A DNA stretch of 60,000 nt. Source: Antedon mediterranea (taxonomy: Eukaryota; Echinodermata; Crinoidea; Comatulida; Antedonidae). Position numbers and translations under genes: made by a program. The stretch is taken from NCBI RefSeq assembly GCF_964355755.1, contig NC_092676.1, forward strand, positions 21,932,288 through 21,992,287, given 5' to 3'. Below, one piece after another: positions 34,874-46,668 of the stretch; the stretch's first letter is position 1; the number at the start of each line of letters is the position of its first letter. The notes below the pieces were generated by a model that made no database searches, was not told the origin of the DNA, and worked only from the letters and a program-made list of their open reading frames with translations.

Positions 34874-37843
34874 ATGGTAACCAAGATGAAGATCGTCAAC
34901 TACGTCGCAATGTTTTCCTGTCTAATTTTTCTGAATCATGCCACAAAGGTAAGACACACTCAATTTTATAGAAAGAGTAGGCCTACCCAGCTAACCCTAA
35001 TCCTAAATTAACCTAGAGGGAAGTTATCTAGAAGATAGTTGGTGTAAATCTAGTAAAAGCACTTGCGCATTTATAAAAAAACTAATTTTTGAATGGTGTT
35101 TTTAAGGAATAAATCTCAAAGCGATAACGCAAGGTAATATTAAAGACATTTGTTTGTTTAAAATGTTGTTTTTTTTGTTTCAATATGAATTTGTTATGCC
35201 AAATAATAGTTATACACTTTGACCAAAAATTTGATCGAAAAAACAATATTATTACCTTACAAAAATTCAAATTGACTGGAAGTCAGCAATGTTTTGGTTG
35301 AAGTAACCGTTTATTTTGTCTTGTTATAAGTCAAAACATGGGGTTTTTAAAGTTTTAATTTTATACGGAAGTGAAGTGACTATATTAAAAGTGTGAAGTG
35401 GCCTATTCAAAAACATTTTTAGTCGCGTGCAACCTTACAGCTCACTACGTCGGCCAATTGGTCGTTCGGTCAGTTGGTCTGTCGGTCGGCTGGTCGGTAA
35501 AAACTAACTTGAGCACGCGACTGCAGCCATGTATATGTAAATTAATCTTACTTTTTCAGGTTTTGGGGGACAACATACATTTAACAAACTGAAACTAATG
35601 TGACTATGCATGTGAAATGGATATTGTGTGTCATCAACTGAAACTGATTAGCCTTAATACAATTTAATTAATTAACAAGAAGATTACAATTAATCACTTG
35701 ATATTTGCTGAATTGTTTAGCTTTATATTATAACACATTTAATCAAATGAGAATGTCTTGAAGCTAAAGGTTGTGTTTTGTGAAGTTTTCTACTTTAATC
35801 GCGTTTTCTCGAAGCACGGTTTTCATCAAACACTACGCGGAGCGATTAGCCACTTTGTGGTGTCGTCACCATAGCGATATCTAACAGCACTTAATTTTCC
35901 ATACGCGAAAGTTTTTGTCAATTCTTTTTAATACTATAGAGGAATGTTTAAGTTCCTAGATGCTTATCGGGTAAAAAAAAGCCAACAATATCGGCATGTG
36001 TTTAAGGCCTACAGGTAGTTCTGGTTCGAATAAGGACTATAAACCGTAGGTGAAGTGTACAGTTGGCCGGTCTGCACTTTAAAGCACTTTGAGCAGGCGG
36101 TTTACCTCGGTGAACTGGTTGACAAAAATACTCTGTGTCAGGAGGATTACCTACAGACATACATAAAACATACATAAAATACAAAAAAAAAAGGTTCAAA
36201 CCGCATGGACCTTCTAAAAATGTTCATTATTTTAAAGGATGATGATGATGACGATGCAGCCGACAATGTTGTAAATTACATATGGAACATACTCGGCGGT
36301 GGCGGTGATGATGTTGGTAAGATTTCAATGTATTTCATGTTGGACAATGTATGTAAGTATTCTAAAATAGTATTATCTTAAACAGTAGGTCTATCACCTA
36401 AAAAATAATTTAACATTTCACGAATACCAGTATAGTTTAAAACTATAGCGTAATATTTAAAGTTATGTAGTTTAACTGAATATGGAATAAAATAAAGTAT
36501 TTATTTAAGATTTATAATGATAAATAATATCATTTACAGCAAAATCATTAAATTGTTGAAATGAAATTCATTTTTATACGTCTCCCACTATTAACTAGGC
36601 CAACAGCCATAAGTCGCGTGCTAAAACGCATAGTGATACCGGACCGACAGACAGACCGACAGACAGACCGACAGACAGACCGACAGACAGACCGACCGAC
36701 CGACCGACATAGTCAACTATAGAGTCGCGTCCACGCGACTAAAAACGGATCTGCGCCGCTGCGACCATGATCGACTGCTTCCTTTAGCCTATTTAGTATT
36801 ATTGCCATTTTATAATCTAATAAGCCTAATAATAATAATAATATATCATTTCTGAAATTTACAATGTTACTTACTGGTACAGGGACCCATCCAGCCAACA
36901 ACTGCGATGGAGAGTTTATGACCTGTGAAACAAGAAATGCTAGCGTTGTGTATACACACTGGGGTAGGAGTGACTGCACCCCACACACGTCAGACGTCGT
37001 CTATACTGGTGGGTAATTGCATGTAAATTATTATAAAAATCATGATTCCTAAAAGGAAGTACAATCAATTTAAAACTATCTCGACGTTTCGGTTATTCTA
37101 TTACAACATAGTTTGGAGTAAAGCTGGTAAAGTATAGGCGAATATATCGGACAGCATAACATGATTTGTAAATTAAAGATAAAAACAACAGACCGAAGTA
37201 AATAAATAATTAAAAAAAAACACCAAAGAATACATTAGGACAGTCGTGTGTTATAGAAATACATAATGAATGTTTCTTTGAATGTCAGGACTATTTTTAA
37301 TTTAGCTTAGCAGTCATAAATTTACAAGCAATCTTTCTATTATTCAATATTATTTTTATAGGATATATTGCAGGTGGAGAGTATTTGCATAGTGGTGGTG
37401 GTACAAACCCTTTGTGTTTACCAGAGACACCTGAATATAACAACGGTTTGGTATCGAGTGGCTCTCTTCGATCACTGATATACGGTTCAGAGATTCAAGC
37501 TTATGATTATCTTCCCTGGAATGACATACACCAGCACGATCCACTATGCGCTGTGTGTCTTGCACAAGGTCGATCAACAAGTCTGATGATTCCAGCTAAA
37601 CGTACGTGCCCACAAGGATGGACCAAGGAGTACGAAGGTTTACTGATGGGTAGTAGACATGATCACCCAGGAGGACATGAATACCTTTGTGTCGATTTAG
37701 ATCCTGAAGTTAAACCTGGCTCTTCACCAAACAAAAATGGTTTCTTGCTCTATCCCGTTGTGGGTGTTTGTGGGGCTTCGTTCGCAGCCTGCCCACCCTA
37801 CGTTGATAATGCTGAGTTACCGTGCGTTGTTTGTACATGGTAA
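34874..37843 (+). CDS. Secreted short-chain collagen C4-like protein, copy 1
   Basis: The gene has four exons: 34874-34948, 36238-36316, 36883-37008 and 37362-37843. All introns are GT/AG, in phases 0, 1 and 1, giving 253 residues. Exon 1 is a signal peptide (MKIVNYVAMFSCLIFLNHA). Exon 2 encodes an Asp run, an amphipathic NVVNYIWNIL segment and a Gly-rich linker. Exons 3-4 (about residues 55-253) encode the Cys-rich non-collagenous domain known from sponge short-chain (spongin) collagen C4. Landmarks are VVYTHWGRSDC, GGGTNPLCLP, DPLCAVCLA, MIPAKRTCPQGWTKEYEG and a CVVCTW end. There are twelve cysteines and one N-glycosylation sequon (Asn70). No Gly-X-Y collagen repeat is present, so it is a free, probably extracellular domain protein. 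The role is unknown; adhesion, matrix or recognition are possible. The second ATG (34886) may be the true start, because only it is conserved in the third copy. Confidence 0.88.
35421..35522. mobile_element. MITE-like unit with AGTCGCGTGC ends in intron 1 of gene 1
   Basis: The unit is bounded by AGTCGCGTGC and its complement GCACGCGACT and contains degenerate GGTC/TGTC tetranucleotides. The same insertion is in intron 1 of the second gene (41239-41324) with fewer tetranucleotides, so it predates the duplication and the core has since changed length. Confidence 0.65.
36612..36741. mobile_element. MITE-like unit with GACC/GACA microsatellite, intron 2 of gene 1
   Basis: It starts with AGTCGCGTGC, carries GCATAGTGATACCGGAC, then about 15 tetranucleotides of GACC/GACA, then CATAGTCAACTATAGAG, and closes with CACGCGACTA. 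The same architecture is at 42405-42502 (shorter microsatellite), 56648-56790 and 57325-57416, so the microsatellite travels with a dispersed element. Confidence 0.7.
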
Positions 37844-37921
37844 ATACATTAACGGTGCATCTAAAACGGCCTTTCTTCGGCTCAACTTGTAATATATTCG
37901 ACTTGCAAGTACTGAATGATC

Positions 37922-37927
37922 ATTAAA
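37922..37927 (+). promoter_or_regulatory. Candidate polyadenylation signal (ATTAAA) of gene 1
   Basis: ATTAAA lies 79 bp after the stop codon. In gene 2 this site is altered and a canonical AATAAA lies further on at 43739-43744. Confidence 0.35.
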
Positions 37928-38177
37928 CCTTAATTCCCTTGGACCCTTATTGTAGACCTTTCACGAGAACCATAAATGGTTATTTTATTAGGAAGTTTTT
38001 ATCCTAAAGAACACGGGAATAATTTAAACAGGCAGTTATTTTTTTTTTTAAGAAACTAATTCCTTAGCATACCAGGCCAGAGTACCCTGTTTATGTCTTC
38101 AAACAAATGCCTAGTGCGCCCTCTTTATGGATTCGAAGCCATATCAAAACTATACTATTTTTCAAAGATGCAATATT

Positions 38178-38234
38178 GCGCCCTCTTTATCGTCACACAA
38201 AAATTGTTCAATTTTGTGAAAATGTTGCGAGGGC
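38178..38234. repeat. CGCCCTC stem-loop element downstream of each C4-like gene
   Basis: A segment beginning GCGCCCTCTTTATCGTCACA can fold back on itself: CGCCCTC pairs with GAGGGCG, and CACAAAAATTG pairs with CAATTTTGTG. It recurs at 43985-44042, at 48505-48540 (degenerate), and at 33836-33895 next to the relic copy. It starts 335, 369 and 345 bp after the three stop codons. It may be an old small foldback element duplicated with the genes, or a conserved 3' structure. Confidence 0.6.
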
Positions 38235-38509
38235 GTTTATCAACGGAACACAATCAAAGCATTAGTATTTTTTCATGATCAAAGCAATAATTAGTATTTA
38301 ATTTTAAAAATAAACTTTTTTAATAACAAATATATTTGTTCATAAGCACCAATTTAAAAACTCATGAGGTAGGCAATAAAAAAATCTAACCTATTCACTC
38401 TTGTGTAAAAACAATAGAGGGATTGTGCAGTATTCGATTTGCACAGAACATTTTGTATAAGGAAAAACAAGCTTATTGTAACTACTTAACTACTACCCAA
38501 AATGTAAAA

Positions 38510-39516
38510 TTTGTGTCCGAGCGCATCATCTAATTTCCACTACCACTACTTTTTGTTTTGATTTCAGAGTCCGTAAGCAGCAAAATATAGTTTTATTACT
38601 CCATACTTCACATCTTAATTCGATAATTTACCAATTAATTTTTTATAATTAAAATGTTTTAATCTGTCGATTGATTGACAGATTTAAACGAATATGTCCC
38701 TCTTATGTCACTTTCTGAGGCGCAACCTAGATTAATATTCACACAGCAAGTTCCCTATCCTGTATGCATTCGTTTTGTAGCTTACAGTATTACGACGTAA
38801 AGGAATACTTCGTGTATATCAAAATCAATGGCCGTAAATAGTTCCGAATTGTATTCGTGACAATTTGTTTGTTTGTTTGTTTGATAATTGTTCAAGGGCC
38901 GGGAAGAGTGTGCTTTTATTATACTTAATCATGCCATGCGAATTATTATTAAGGCAGACAAACCGTGCGGGGCACGGGTTACTGCTAGACCACAATTTAA
39001 TTACAAAAGTAGCAAGTACGTAACAATCTCCCACACAAAACAAACTGAAAAAATATCAAAACCAGTGAAATAAAAATAAAATGTAAATGAATAAACTTAA
39101 CAATTCGTGTTTCCGCAGCAATGTGTTTCATTTGATTTTTGTCCACCTGTTTTTATTTTCATATTAATACACGAAAACACCCAAAATAATATAGTTTTCC
39201 ATTTTCGTTAGTGTTTGCGCGCATCATCTAATTCACACAGCACAATTTTTCTTTAGCGTCTTTTATTTTCGTAAAGCCTGAACAGTCAAAAGTAAAGTTC
39301 CATATCCAGTCTTTCATTTTTCGCCTATATATTTCAAAGTGAAGGGATATTGTATAACAAAATCAATGGCCGTAAATTCAGTAGTTCCGAATTTTATTCG
39401 TGATACAATTTGTTTTTATTTTAATAATTCATCAAAGTACTTTTATCTGAGTGCGATTTCATATAACCACATATTGAGGCAGAAAAAGACCATGCTGAGC
39501 ACGGGCTACTGCTAGA
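38510..39516. repeat. Degenerate ~690-bp tandem repeat between gene units 1 and 2
   Basis: Segments at about 38511-38995 recur at about 39205-39515 in the same order: GCGCATCATCTAATT; ATCAATGGCCGTAAAT followed by GTTCCGAATT; then TTACTGCTAGA/CTACTGCTAGA after a GGCACGGG/AGCACGGG word. The sequence contains a (GTTT)n run near 38866-38885. No gene is seen; the overlapping frames here are on both strands and unremarkable. Confidence 0.6.
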
Positions 39517-40418
39517 ATTTTTAATTTTAGCAAGTACTGTAACCTATTTTAACCAAACGACTCAGGAGACACGCAATCAAAATGAAAACTAAAACTATTG
39601 AAAAATGTTTCGACTATAGAAAAAAACAGGCGTAAGAAAAGTCGTCACAAACTATACAGCAGTTTGGACTAACAAAGCAGTCAAACTAAAAATGACGTCA
39701 GCTTGTGAGAATCTGTACACATCTTGTTTTAAAAAAAATATTGAATGTGTACACTAAGAATTGTGTATCATACTAAGTCTATGGTCAAAGGTGTATTTAT
39801 CTTGTAATTGTGGCACACGGATTTTATCACTAAAATCACGTAAGTCATAGCTATCCGTGTCGATGCATATTATAGTGAGCCCATATTATCTGCATTACTG
39901 AGTGCCTATTTGACCGATTGTCTTTGATAATATCTCTAAAGACATATGTTATATACTTTATAACAATTACAAACATAACAAAATCATAACATTGTGATGA
40001 TATTGAAAATGTAAATTGTCAAAACATCACGTTACATACAAAGACTAATCAAAAACACATGACGTCACGTATGTACGATACCAATTTTCCGGAAACAACC
40101 CATCAATATCACACGTTTTAGAGATAATAAAATATTCTAACTGATTTTTTTTTTTTTAAAGGGAAAAAATAAGATGTTGGACCAAGTTACTTAGCTCTGG
40201 ATGAGCTTACTTTCTAACAAATTATCTTATGTTTAATTATTTTTATTAATTATAATTTTCATATTCTTGAAATAAGCATGTAAAAACACGTCGACAAACA
40301 CGCTAAACAGACAGAACGTGATGTACCATCCTTCAGTGTTTTAAAAATCAGTATACACAAAACACCATTAGTTAACTACATATGGATTTGTAAACAGAAA
40401 AATCCGATATATACAGAC

Positions 40419-40426
40419 TATAAATA
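40419..40426 (+). promoter_or_regulatory. TATA box of C4-like gene 2
   Basis: TATAAATA lies 54 bp before the first ATG, matching the position in gene 1. Confidence 0.6.
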
Positions 40427-40472
40427 GCGTGGATGTGTAAGGATTTATTTCAAATTTAAAGAAGGCACATCA

Positions 40473-43400
40473 ATGGTAACCAAGATGAAGATCGTCAACT
40501 ACGTCGCAATGTTTTCCTGTCTAATTTTTCTGAATCATGCCGCAAAGGTAAGACATACTCAATTTTATAGAAAGAGTAGGCCTACCCAGCTAACCCTAAT
40601 CCTAAATTAACCTAGAGGGAAGTTATCTAGAAGATAGTTGGTATAAATCTAGTAAAAGCACTTGCCCCTTTATAAAAAAAAATTTTAAACGGTGTTTTTA
40701 ATGAATAAATCTCAAAGTGATAACGCAAGGTAATATTAAAGACATACTGGGGATTTGTTTAAATGTTGTTTTTTTGTTTCAATATGAATTTTTTATGCCA
40801 AATAATAGTTATACACTTTGACCAAAAATTTGATCGAAAAAAAAAACAATATTATTACCTTAAACAAATTCAAATTGACTGGAAGTCAACAAGGTTTCGG
40901 TGTTTTTAATGAATAAATCTCAAAGCGATAACGCAAGGTAAAATACATATTGTCCACATGATAAAAGGGGATTTGTTTAAATGTTGTTTTTTTGTTTCAA
41001 TATGAATTTTTTATGCCAAATAATAGTTATACACTTTGACCAAAAATGTGATCGAAAAAAAACAATATTATTACCTTAAAAATATTCAAATTGACTGGAA
41101 ATCAACAAGGTTTTGGTTGAAGTAACCGTTTATTTTGTCTTTTTATAAGTCAAAACATGGGGTTTTTAAAGTTTTAATTTTATACGGAAGTGAAATGACT
41201 ATATTAAAGTGTGAAGTGGCCTATTCAAAAACATTTTTAGTCGCGTGCAACCTTACAGCTCACTACGTCGGCCAATTGGTCGTTCGGTCGGCTGGTCGAT
41301 AAAAACTAACTTGAGCACGCGACTGCAGCCATGTATATGTAAATTAATCTTACTTTTTCAGGTTTTGGGGGACAACATACATTTAACAAAGTGAAACTAA
41401 TGTGACTATGCATGTGAAATGGATATTGTGTGTCATCAACTGAAGCTGATTAGCCTTAATACAATTTAATTAATTAACAAGAAGATTACAATTAATCACT
41501 TGATATTTGCTGAATTGTTTAGCTTTACATTATAACACATTTAATCAAATGAGAATGTCTTGAAGCTAAAGGTTGTGTTTTGTGAAGTTTTCTACTTTAA
41601 TCGCGTTTTCTCGAAGCCCGGTTTTCATCAAACACTACGCGGAGCGATTAGCCACTTTGTGGTGTCGTCACCATAGCGATATCTAACAGCACTTAATGTT
41701 CAATACGCGAAAGTTTTTTTCAATTCTTTTTAATACCATAGAGGAATGTTTAAGTTCCTAGATGCTTATCGGGTCAAAAAAGCCAACAATATCGGCATGT
41801 GTTTAAGGCCTACAGGTAGTTCTGGTTCGAATAAGGACTATAAACCGTAGGTGAAGTGTACAGTTTGCCGGTCTGCACTTTAAAGCACTTTGAGCAGGCG
41901 GTTTACCTCGGTGAACTGGTTGACAAAAATACTCTGTGTCAGGAGGATTACCTACAGACATACATAAAACATACATAAAATACAAAAAAAAAGGTTCAAA
42001 CCGCATGGACCTTCTAAAAATGTTCATTATTTTAAAGGGTGATGATGATGACGATACAGCCGACAATGTTGTAAATTACATATGGAACATACTCGGCGGT
42101 GGCGGTGATGATGTTGGTAAGATTTCAATGTATTTCATGTTGGACATTGTATGTAAGTATTCTAAAATAGTATTATCTTAAACAGTAGGTCTATCACCTA
42201 AAAAATAATTTGACATTTCAAGAATACCAATATAGTTATAGCGTAATATTTAAAGTTATGTAGTTTAACTGAATATGGAATAAAATAAAGTATTTATTTA
42301 AGATTTATAATGATAAATAATATCATTTACAGCAAAATCATTAAATTGTTGAAATGAAATTCATTTTTATACGTCTCCCACTATTAACAAGGCCAACAGC
42401 CATAAGTCGCGTGCTAAAACGCATAGTGATACCGGACCGACAGACAGACCGACAGACCGACCGACCGACATAGTCAACTATAGAGTCGCGTCCACGTGAC
42501 TAAAAACGGATCTGCGCCGCTGCGACCATGATCGACTGCTTCCTTTAGCCTATTTAGTATTATTGCCATTTTATAATCTAATAAGCCTAATAATAATAAT
42601 AATAATATATCATTTCTGAAATTTACAATGTTACTTACTGGTACAGGGACCCATCCAGCCAACAACTGCGAAGGAGAGTTTATGACCTGTGAAACAAGAA
42701 ATGCTAGCGTTGTGTATACACACTGGGGTAGGAGTGACTGCACCCCACACACGTCAGACGTCGTCTATACTGGTGGGTAATTGCATGTAAATTATTATAA
42801 AAATCATGATTCCTAAAAGGAAGTACAATCAATTTAAAACTATCTCGACGTTTCGGTAATTCTATTACAACATAGTTTGGAGTAAAGCTGGTAAAGTATA
42901 GGCGAATATATCGGACAGCATAACATGATTTGTAAATTAAAGATAAAAACAACAGACTTAATGCAAAATGACCGAAGTAAATAAATAATAAAAAAAACAC
43001 CAAAGAACACATTAGGACAGTCGTGTGTTATAGAAATACATAATGAATGTTTCTTTGAATGTCAAGACTATTTTTAATTTAGCTTAGCAGTCATAAAGTT
43101 ACAAGCAATCTTTCTATTGTTCAATATTGTTTTATAGGATATATTGGTGGTGGAGACCGTTCGCATAGTGGTGGTGGTACAAACCCTTTATGTTTACCAG
43201 AGACACCTGAATATAACAACGGTTTGGTATCGAGTGGCTCTCTTCGATCACTGATATACGGTTCAGAGATTCAAACAAATGATTATCTTCCCTGGAATGA
43301 CTTATATCAGCACGATCCACTATGCGCTGTGTGTCTTGCACAAGGTCGATCATCAAGTCTGATGATTCCCGCTAAACGTACGTGCCCACAAGGATGGACC

Positions 43401-43616
43401 AAGGAGTACGAAGGTTTATTGATGGGTAGTAATCATGATCAGCGAGGAGGACATGAATACCTTTGTGTCGATTTAGATCCTGAAGTTAGACCTGGCTCTT
43501 CACCAGACAAAAATGGTTTCTTGCTCTATCCCGCCGTGGGTGTTTGTGGGTCTTCGTTAGCCTGCCCACCCTACATTGATAATGCTGAGTTACCATGCGT
43601 TGTTTGTACATGGTAA
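40473..43616 (+). CDS. Secreted short-chain collagen C4-like protein, copy 2
   Basis: The exons are 40473-40547, 42038-42116, 42647-42772 and 43138-43616, with the same phases as copy 1, giving 252 residues. The layout is the same: signal peptide, Asp run (GDDDDDT), Gly linker, then the Cys-rich C4 non-collagenous domain ending CVVCTW. All twelve cysteines and the Asn-Ala-Ser sequon are kept. In exon 4 I count 18 amino-acid-changing codons against copy 1 but only four silent ones, plus one codon lost near the Ala-Cys-Pro-Pro segment. Changes cluster at the GG[E/D]..HS segment, at IQ..D, at D..Q before HDPLC, and around S.HD..GG. A downstream ATG (40485) is the alternative start. The protein is secreted and its function is unknown. 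Confidence 0.88.
40690..41100. repeat. ~200-bp tandem duplication in intron 1 of gene 2
   Basis: The segment from GGTGTTTTTAATGAATAAAT to about ATTCAAATTGACTGGAA occurs twice (about 40690-40890 and 40897-41100). Gene 1 has a single copy (about 35094-35280). The copies differ by a short insert (ATACATATTGTCCACATG). Confidence 0.75.
41239..41324. mobile_element. MITE-like unit with AGTCGCGTGC ends in intron 1 of gene 2
   Basis: This is the same insertion as 35421-35522 in gene 1, with the internal tetranucleotide tract about 16 bp shorter. Confidence 0.65.
42405..42502. mobile_element. MITE-like unit with GACC/GACA microsatellite, intron 2 of gene 2
   Basis: This is the paralogous copy of 36612-36741 with about half the tetranucleotide repeats, and one end base changed (CACGTGACT instead of CACGCGACT). 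Confidence 0.7.
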
Positions 43617-43738
43617 ATCATTAACGGTGCACCTAAAACGGCATTAATTAATCAAGTAATTATATTTCACTTGTAATTACCAAGTGATCATTCAACCTTT
43701 ATTCCTTTGGACCCTTATTGTAGACTTCTTACGAGAAC

Positions 43739-43744
43739 AATAAA
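43739..43744 (+). promoter_or_regulatory. Candidate polyadenylation signal (AATAAA) of gene 2
   Basis: AATAAA lies 123 bp after the stop codon; in gene 1 the aligned site reads CATAAA. Confidence 0.4.
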
Positions 43745-44276
43745 TGGTCATTTAAACAGGCAGTCATGTGTTAAATTTGTTTGTTTTTATAAACTAATTC
43801 CTTAGCATATACCAGGCTAGAGTATCCTGTTTATGTCTTGTTAGTTAAAATATTTTTTTCTAAGTTTTGAAAAAAAAAAGCTTTTTTGCTATAACAAAAC
43901 TCAAATTTCAAACAAATGCGTAGTGCGCCCTCTTTATGGATTCGAAGCCATATCAAAACTCTATTTTTAAAAGCTGCAATATTTGCGCCCTCTTTATCGT
44001 CACACAAAAATTGTTCAATTTTGTGAAAATGTTGTGAGGGCGTTTATCAACTGAACACAATCAGAGCATTAGTAATGTTGTAAAGATCAAAGCAATAATT
44101 AGTTTTTCATTTTAACAAGTAATATTTTTATATAGTTGTTCATAAGCACCAATTCAAAAACTCATGAGGTAGGCAATCAAAAAATCTAACCTTTTAGCTC
44201 TCGTGTAAAAAAGAATAGAGGGATTGTGCAGTATTCGATTTGCACGGAAACTTTGTATATGAAAAACAGGCTTAAA

Positions 44277-45600
44277 CACCCTTTCCCTACAATTTGTGAT
44301 GTTTTGTAAAAATAATTACTTTAAAACATTAAACCAGGTCATTCCTTGTCTTAAATGTACGTTTTATGGTAAATTATGATTTAAAAAAGAGAAACAATGC
44401 ACTACCTAAGTAGCTCGCGGTAAATGTCTTCTCATTGGCCGACTTTAGACCTAGCCTAGCTAGGCTTAGTATTGTGGGTCTAGCTGGTAAACATCGGTAA
44501 CGTAAGAACATCGTACGCGAGCTGTAGGCCTAGCCTGACGTTGTTTAGTTACTGAATTAATTATCTTTCTGTTTTTTACAGACTCCATTGAAACAAATTG
44601 CGGAACTTTAGTATTTTCGCTGAAAATTTAGGAGTCTTCTAGTTGTCCGCGCGCAATGCATGTTGGGATTTATAGCGGGCCGCTAAAATTATTAGAATCG
44701 TCTTATTAAATATTGTTCACATTTTTAACCATTTAAAGACAAAAGACGTTATCTCAATAGGATAAATACTATATTATATTATTTATTTTTACATTAATAT
44801 AGTCTGTGACCTTAAATTAGATCTACAAAACGTCACACACTACAACGTGAGCTGTACTGGTTCTCAAATGAGAATCAGTACACATCTGGCTGTCTCAACA
44901 AACAATTCTTTAATGTGCAAACTGAAAAATATGTACACTACTAATTCTATGGTTTATGTATTTATACAGTAAATTGATTGTAGTATGCAAATGTCAACCC
45001 TAACACTACGTAAGTCACAGAAATTCGTGTCTTTGAATATAATAATGATGAAGTCCAGCTGCTAACTGATTGTCTATTGTACTGGAATTTCTGTGAAAAT
45101 GTTTTTGGAAGATATGCAATGATCACACACATACTAATCCAAAACAACACAAATTTCCAATTCTAAATTTTAGCAATTTTGTTTTATATATTATTTTATA
45201 AAGTGTAATTATACTTAACGTTACAGTTAAAGTATTTTGATAGAAATGTATTTAGATGTAGGCCATAACGTGTTATATTTCTTTCGTCAACACTATCATA
45301 GTGTCCTGATTATATTGTTCATAACGTGTGTTATAGCAGCTCTGGACTAGCCTACGTTCTAACAATTTATCATATTCATATTATTCTATTCCATCTTTTT
45401 GGGAATTGTTTGTTTCATATCCTTGAAATATTACCGCGTAAATCATGTCAAACCATCCGTTCATAATTATCATGTTTTCTTCAGTGTTTTTAAAATCAAT
45501 GTACAGTATCCACAAAACACCATTAATTGAAATCAATAACGGATACAAGTATTTGTTAAAGAAAAACATCATTTCTACATCAGTATATAACTTGGACGCG
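44277..45600. other. Intergenic DNA before the third C4-like gene
   Basis: The first part (44277-44700) is not shared with units 1 and 2. It contains a CTAGCC/CTAGGC-rich patch (44448-44535) and a ZNF143-like motif (44651-44675). From about 44860 onward the sequence is a diverged version of the promoter-upstream DNA of genes 1 and 2. No gene is seen; frames at 44962-45150 and 45381-45572 are unsupported. Confidence 0.5.
44651..44675 (-). promoter_or_regulatory. ZNF143/Staf-like motif
   Basis: On the minus strand the site reads CTATAAATCCCAACATGCAT followed by TGCGC. This is close to the long ZNF143/Staf consensus of the form ACTACAATTCCCAGAATGCA-TGCG found at many animal promoters. The context is locally CpG-rich (CCGCGCGC upstream, GCGGGCCGC nearby). 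No transcript start or exon can be tied to it here. Confidence 0.35.
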
Positions 45601-45613
45601 TTATGATTTAAAG

Positions 45614-45622
45614 TATATAAAA
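45614..45622 (+). promoter_or_regulatory. TATA box of the third C4-like gene
   Basis: TATATAAAA lies 31-39 bp before the ATG. That is closer than in copies 1 and 2, which use a different start ATG. Confidence 0.45.
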
Positions 45623-46621
45623 TCTAAAGAAGCCGCATCAATTTTAACTGCCATGAAGATCGTCAACTATATCACAGTTGTTGCTTCCAGTCTAATTGTC
45701 CTGAATCAAGCAAAGGTAAGATACAATTAGGCCTACCTTCTATGAAAACCTACCTCATTAATCCTAACGTGATCTAGATGATCAAGTAAGTACTTGTATG
45801 TCTATTAAAATAATTATTAGTTTAAACTTAAAAGTTATAAAACAAATTACCTTTATAAAAAAAGAGTTACTAGATTTCTAAGTGATCAAAAGGGTAAAAT
45901 AGACATATTCAAGAATACAAAATAATATCCAATTAGGACCACTGAGGTTTTCTGTATCGTCAATTATAGATATGTTTAGTAGTATTTTTATATAATATTT
46001 AATTGTTTTGTATTGTCTTACTTATCTTGTTAATGTTTTGCAGAGGAACCCTATGAAAGCAGCATTCCAACTTAAGAGATATTCTCTGCTATGTAATATT
46101 TTGGTGTTTTTTTTTTGGTGGTTTTGAGATTTTTTGAGTTCATCTTGTGTTAATGTTTTTTCTATGACATAGCAATAAAAATTACAAACAAACAGGGACA
46201 CCACAAAATGACTACCAATTGCCTTTGAATGGATTTTTCACACAGGTGAATCTATGTTACTGCAGACACTGTAGAATGGATTGAATGCTTTGCGAAGTAA
46301 CACTGTTAAGCCTTGATATACCATTTTATTAATTAAAATTGTTAAAATTATCATCTTTTAATTTCTAAAATTAAATTAGAATCTCTTTTACCAAACATGG
46401 TTTTTATCAAACACTACGCGGTTGGTGTCACTAGGTATCGTCCACTATTGATATCCTTAACGTATGGTGTAGCTATCGATATAATTTCAATTTTTGATGA
46501 TCTTTCTCTATGAATTGTCATTATTTTAAAGGGTGATGACGACGAAGGAGCGAACAATGTTGTGAATTACATATGGAACATACTGGGTGGTGCTGGTGGT
46601 GGTGATGGTAATTGTTTTGTT

Positions 46622-46668
46622 GGTCTTTTGATTTGATCTTTTGATTTGATCTTTTGATTTGATCTTTT
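46622..46668. repeat. 13-bp tandem repeat (TTTTGATTTGATC), about 3.5 units
   Basis: It lies in intron 2 of the third C4-like gene just after the donor site and is absent from the other copies. Confidence 0.75.

Larger units (their letters stand above)
33931..38476 (+). repeat. Tandem gene-duplication unit 1
   Basis: This ~4.55-kb segment matches 39517-44276 along its whole length: promoter, four exons, three introns and 3' flank. The shared boundaries are TTTTAATTTTAGCAAGTA at left and a GGATTGTGCAGTATTCGATT segment at right. Introns align over long stretches with only scattered changes, so the duplication is fairly young or has been homogenised by gene conversion. Confidence 0.8.
39517..44276 (+). 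repeat. Tandem gene-duplication unit 2
   Basis: This is the homologue of 33931-38476 and carries the second C4-like gene. It is longer, mainly because of a private tandem duplication in intron 1 (40690-41100). Confidence 0.8.

Noticed and set aside
36002-36199. Antisense frames inside intron 2 of C4-like genes 1 and 2 (36002-36199, 41803-42066)
   Set aside because: The reading frame is shared only because the intron was duplicated. There is a B-box-like GGTTCGAAT near 36024, but no A box at the right distance, so a SINE call is not supported either.
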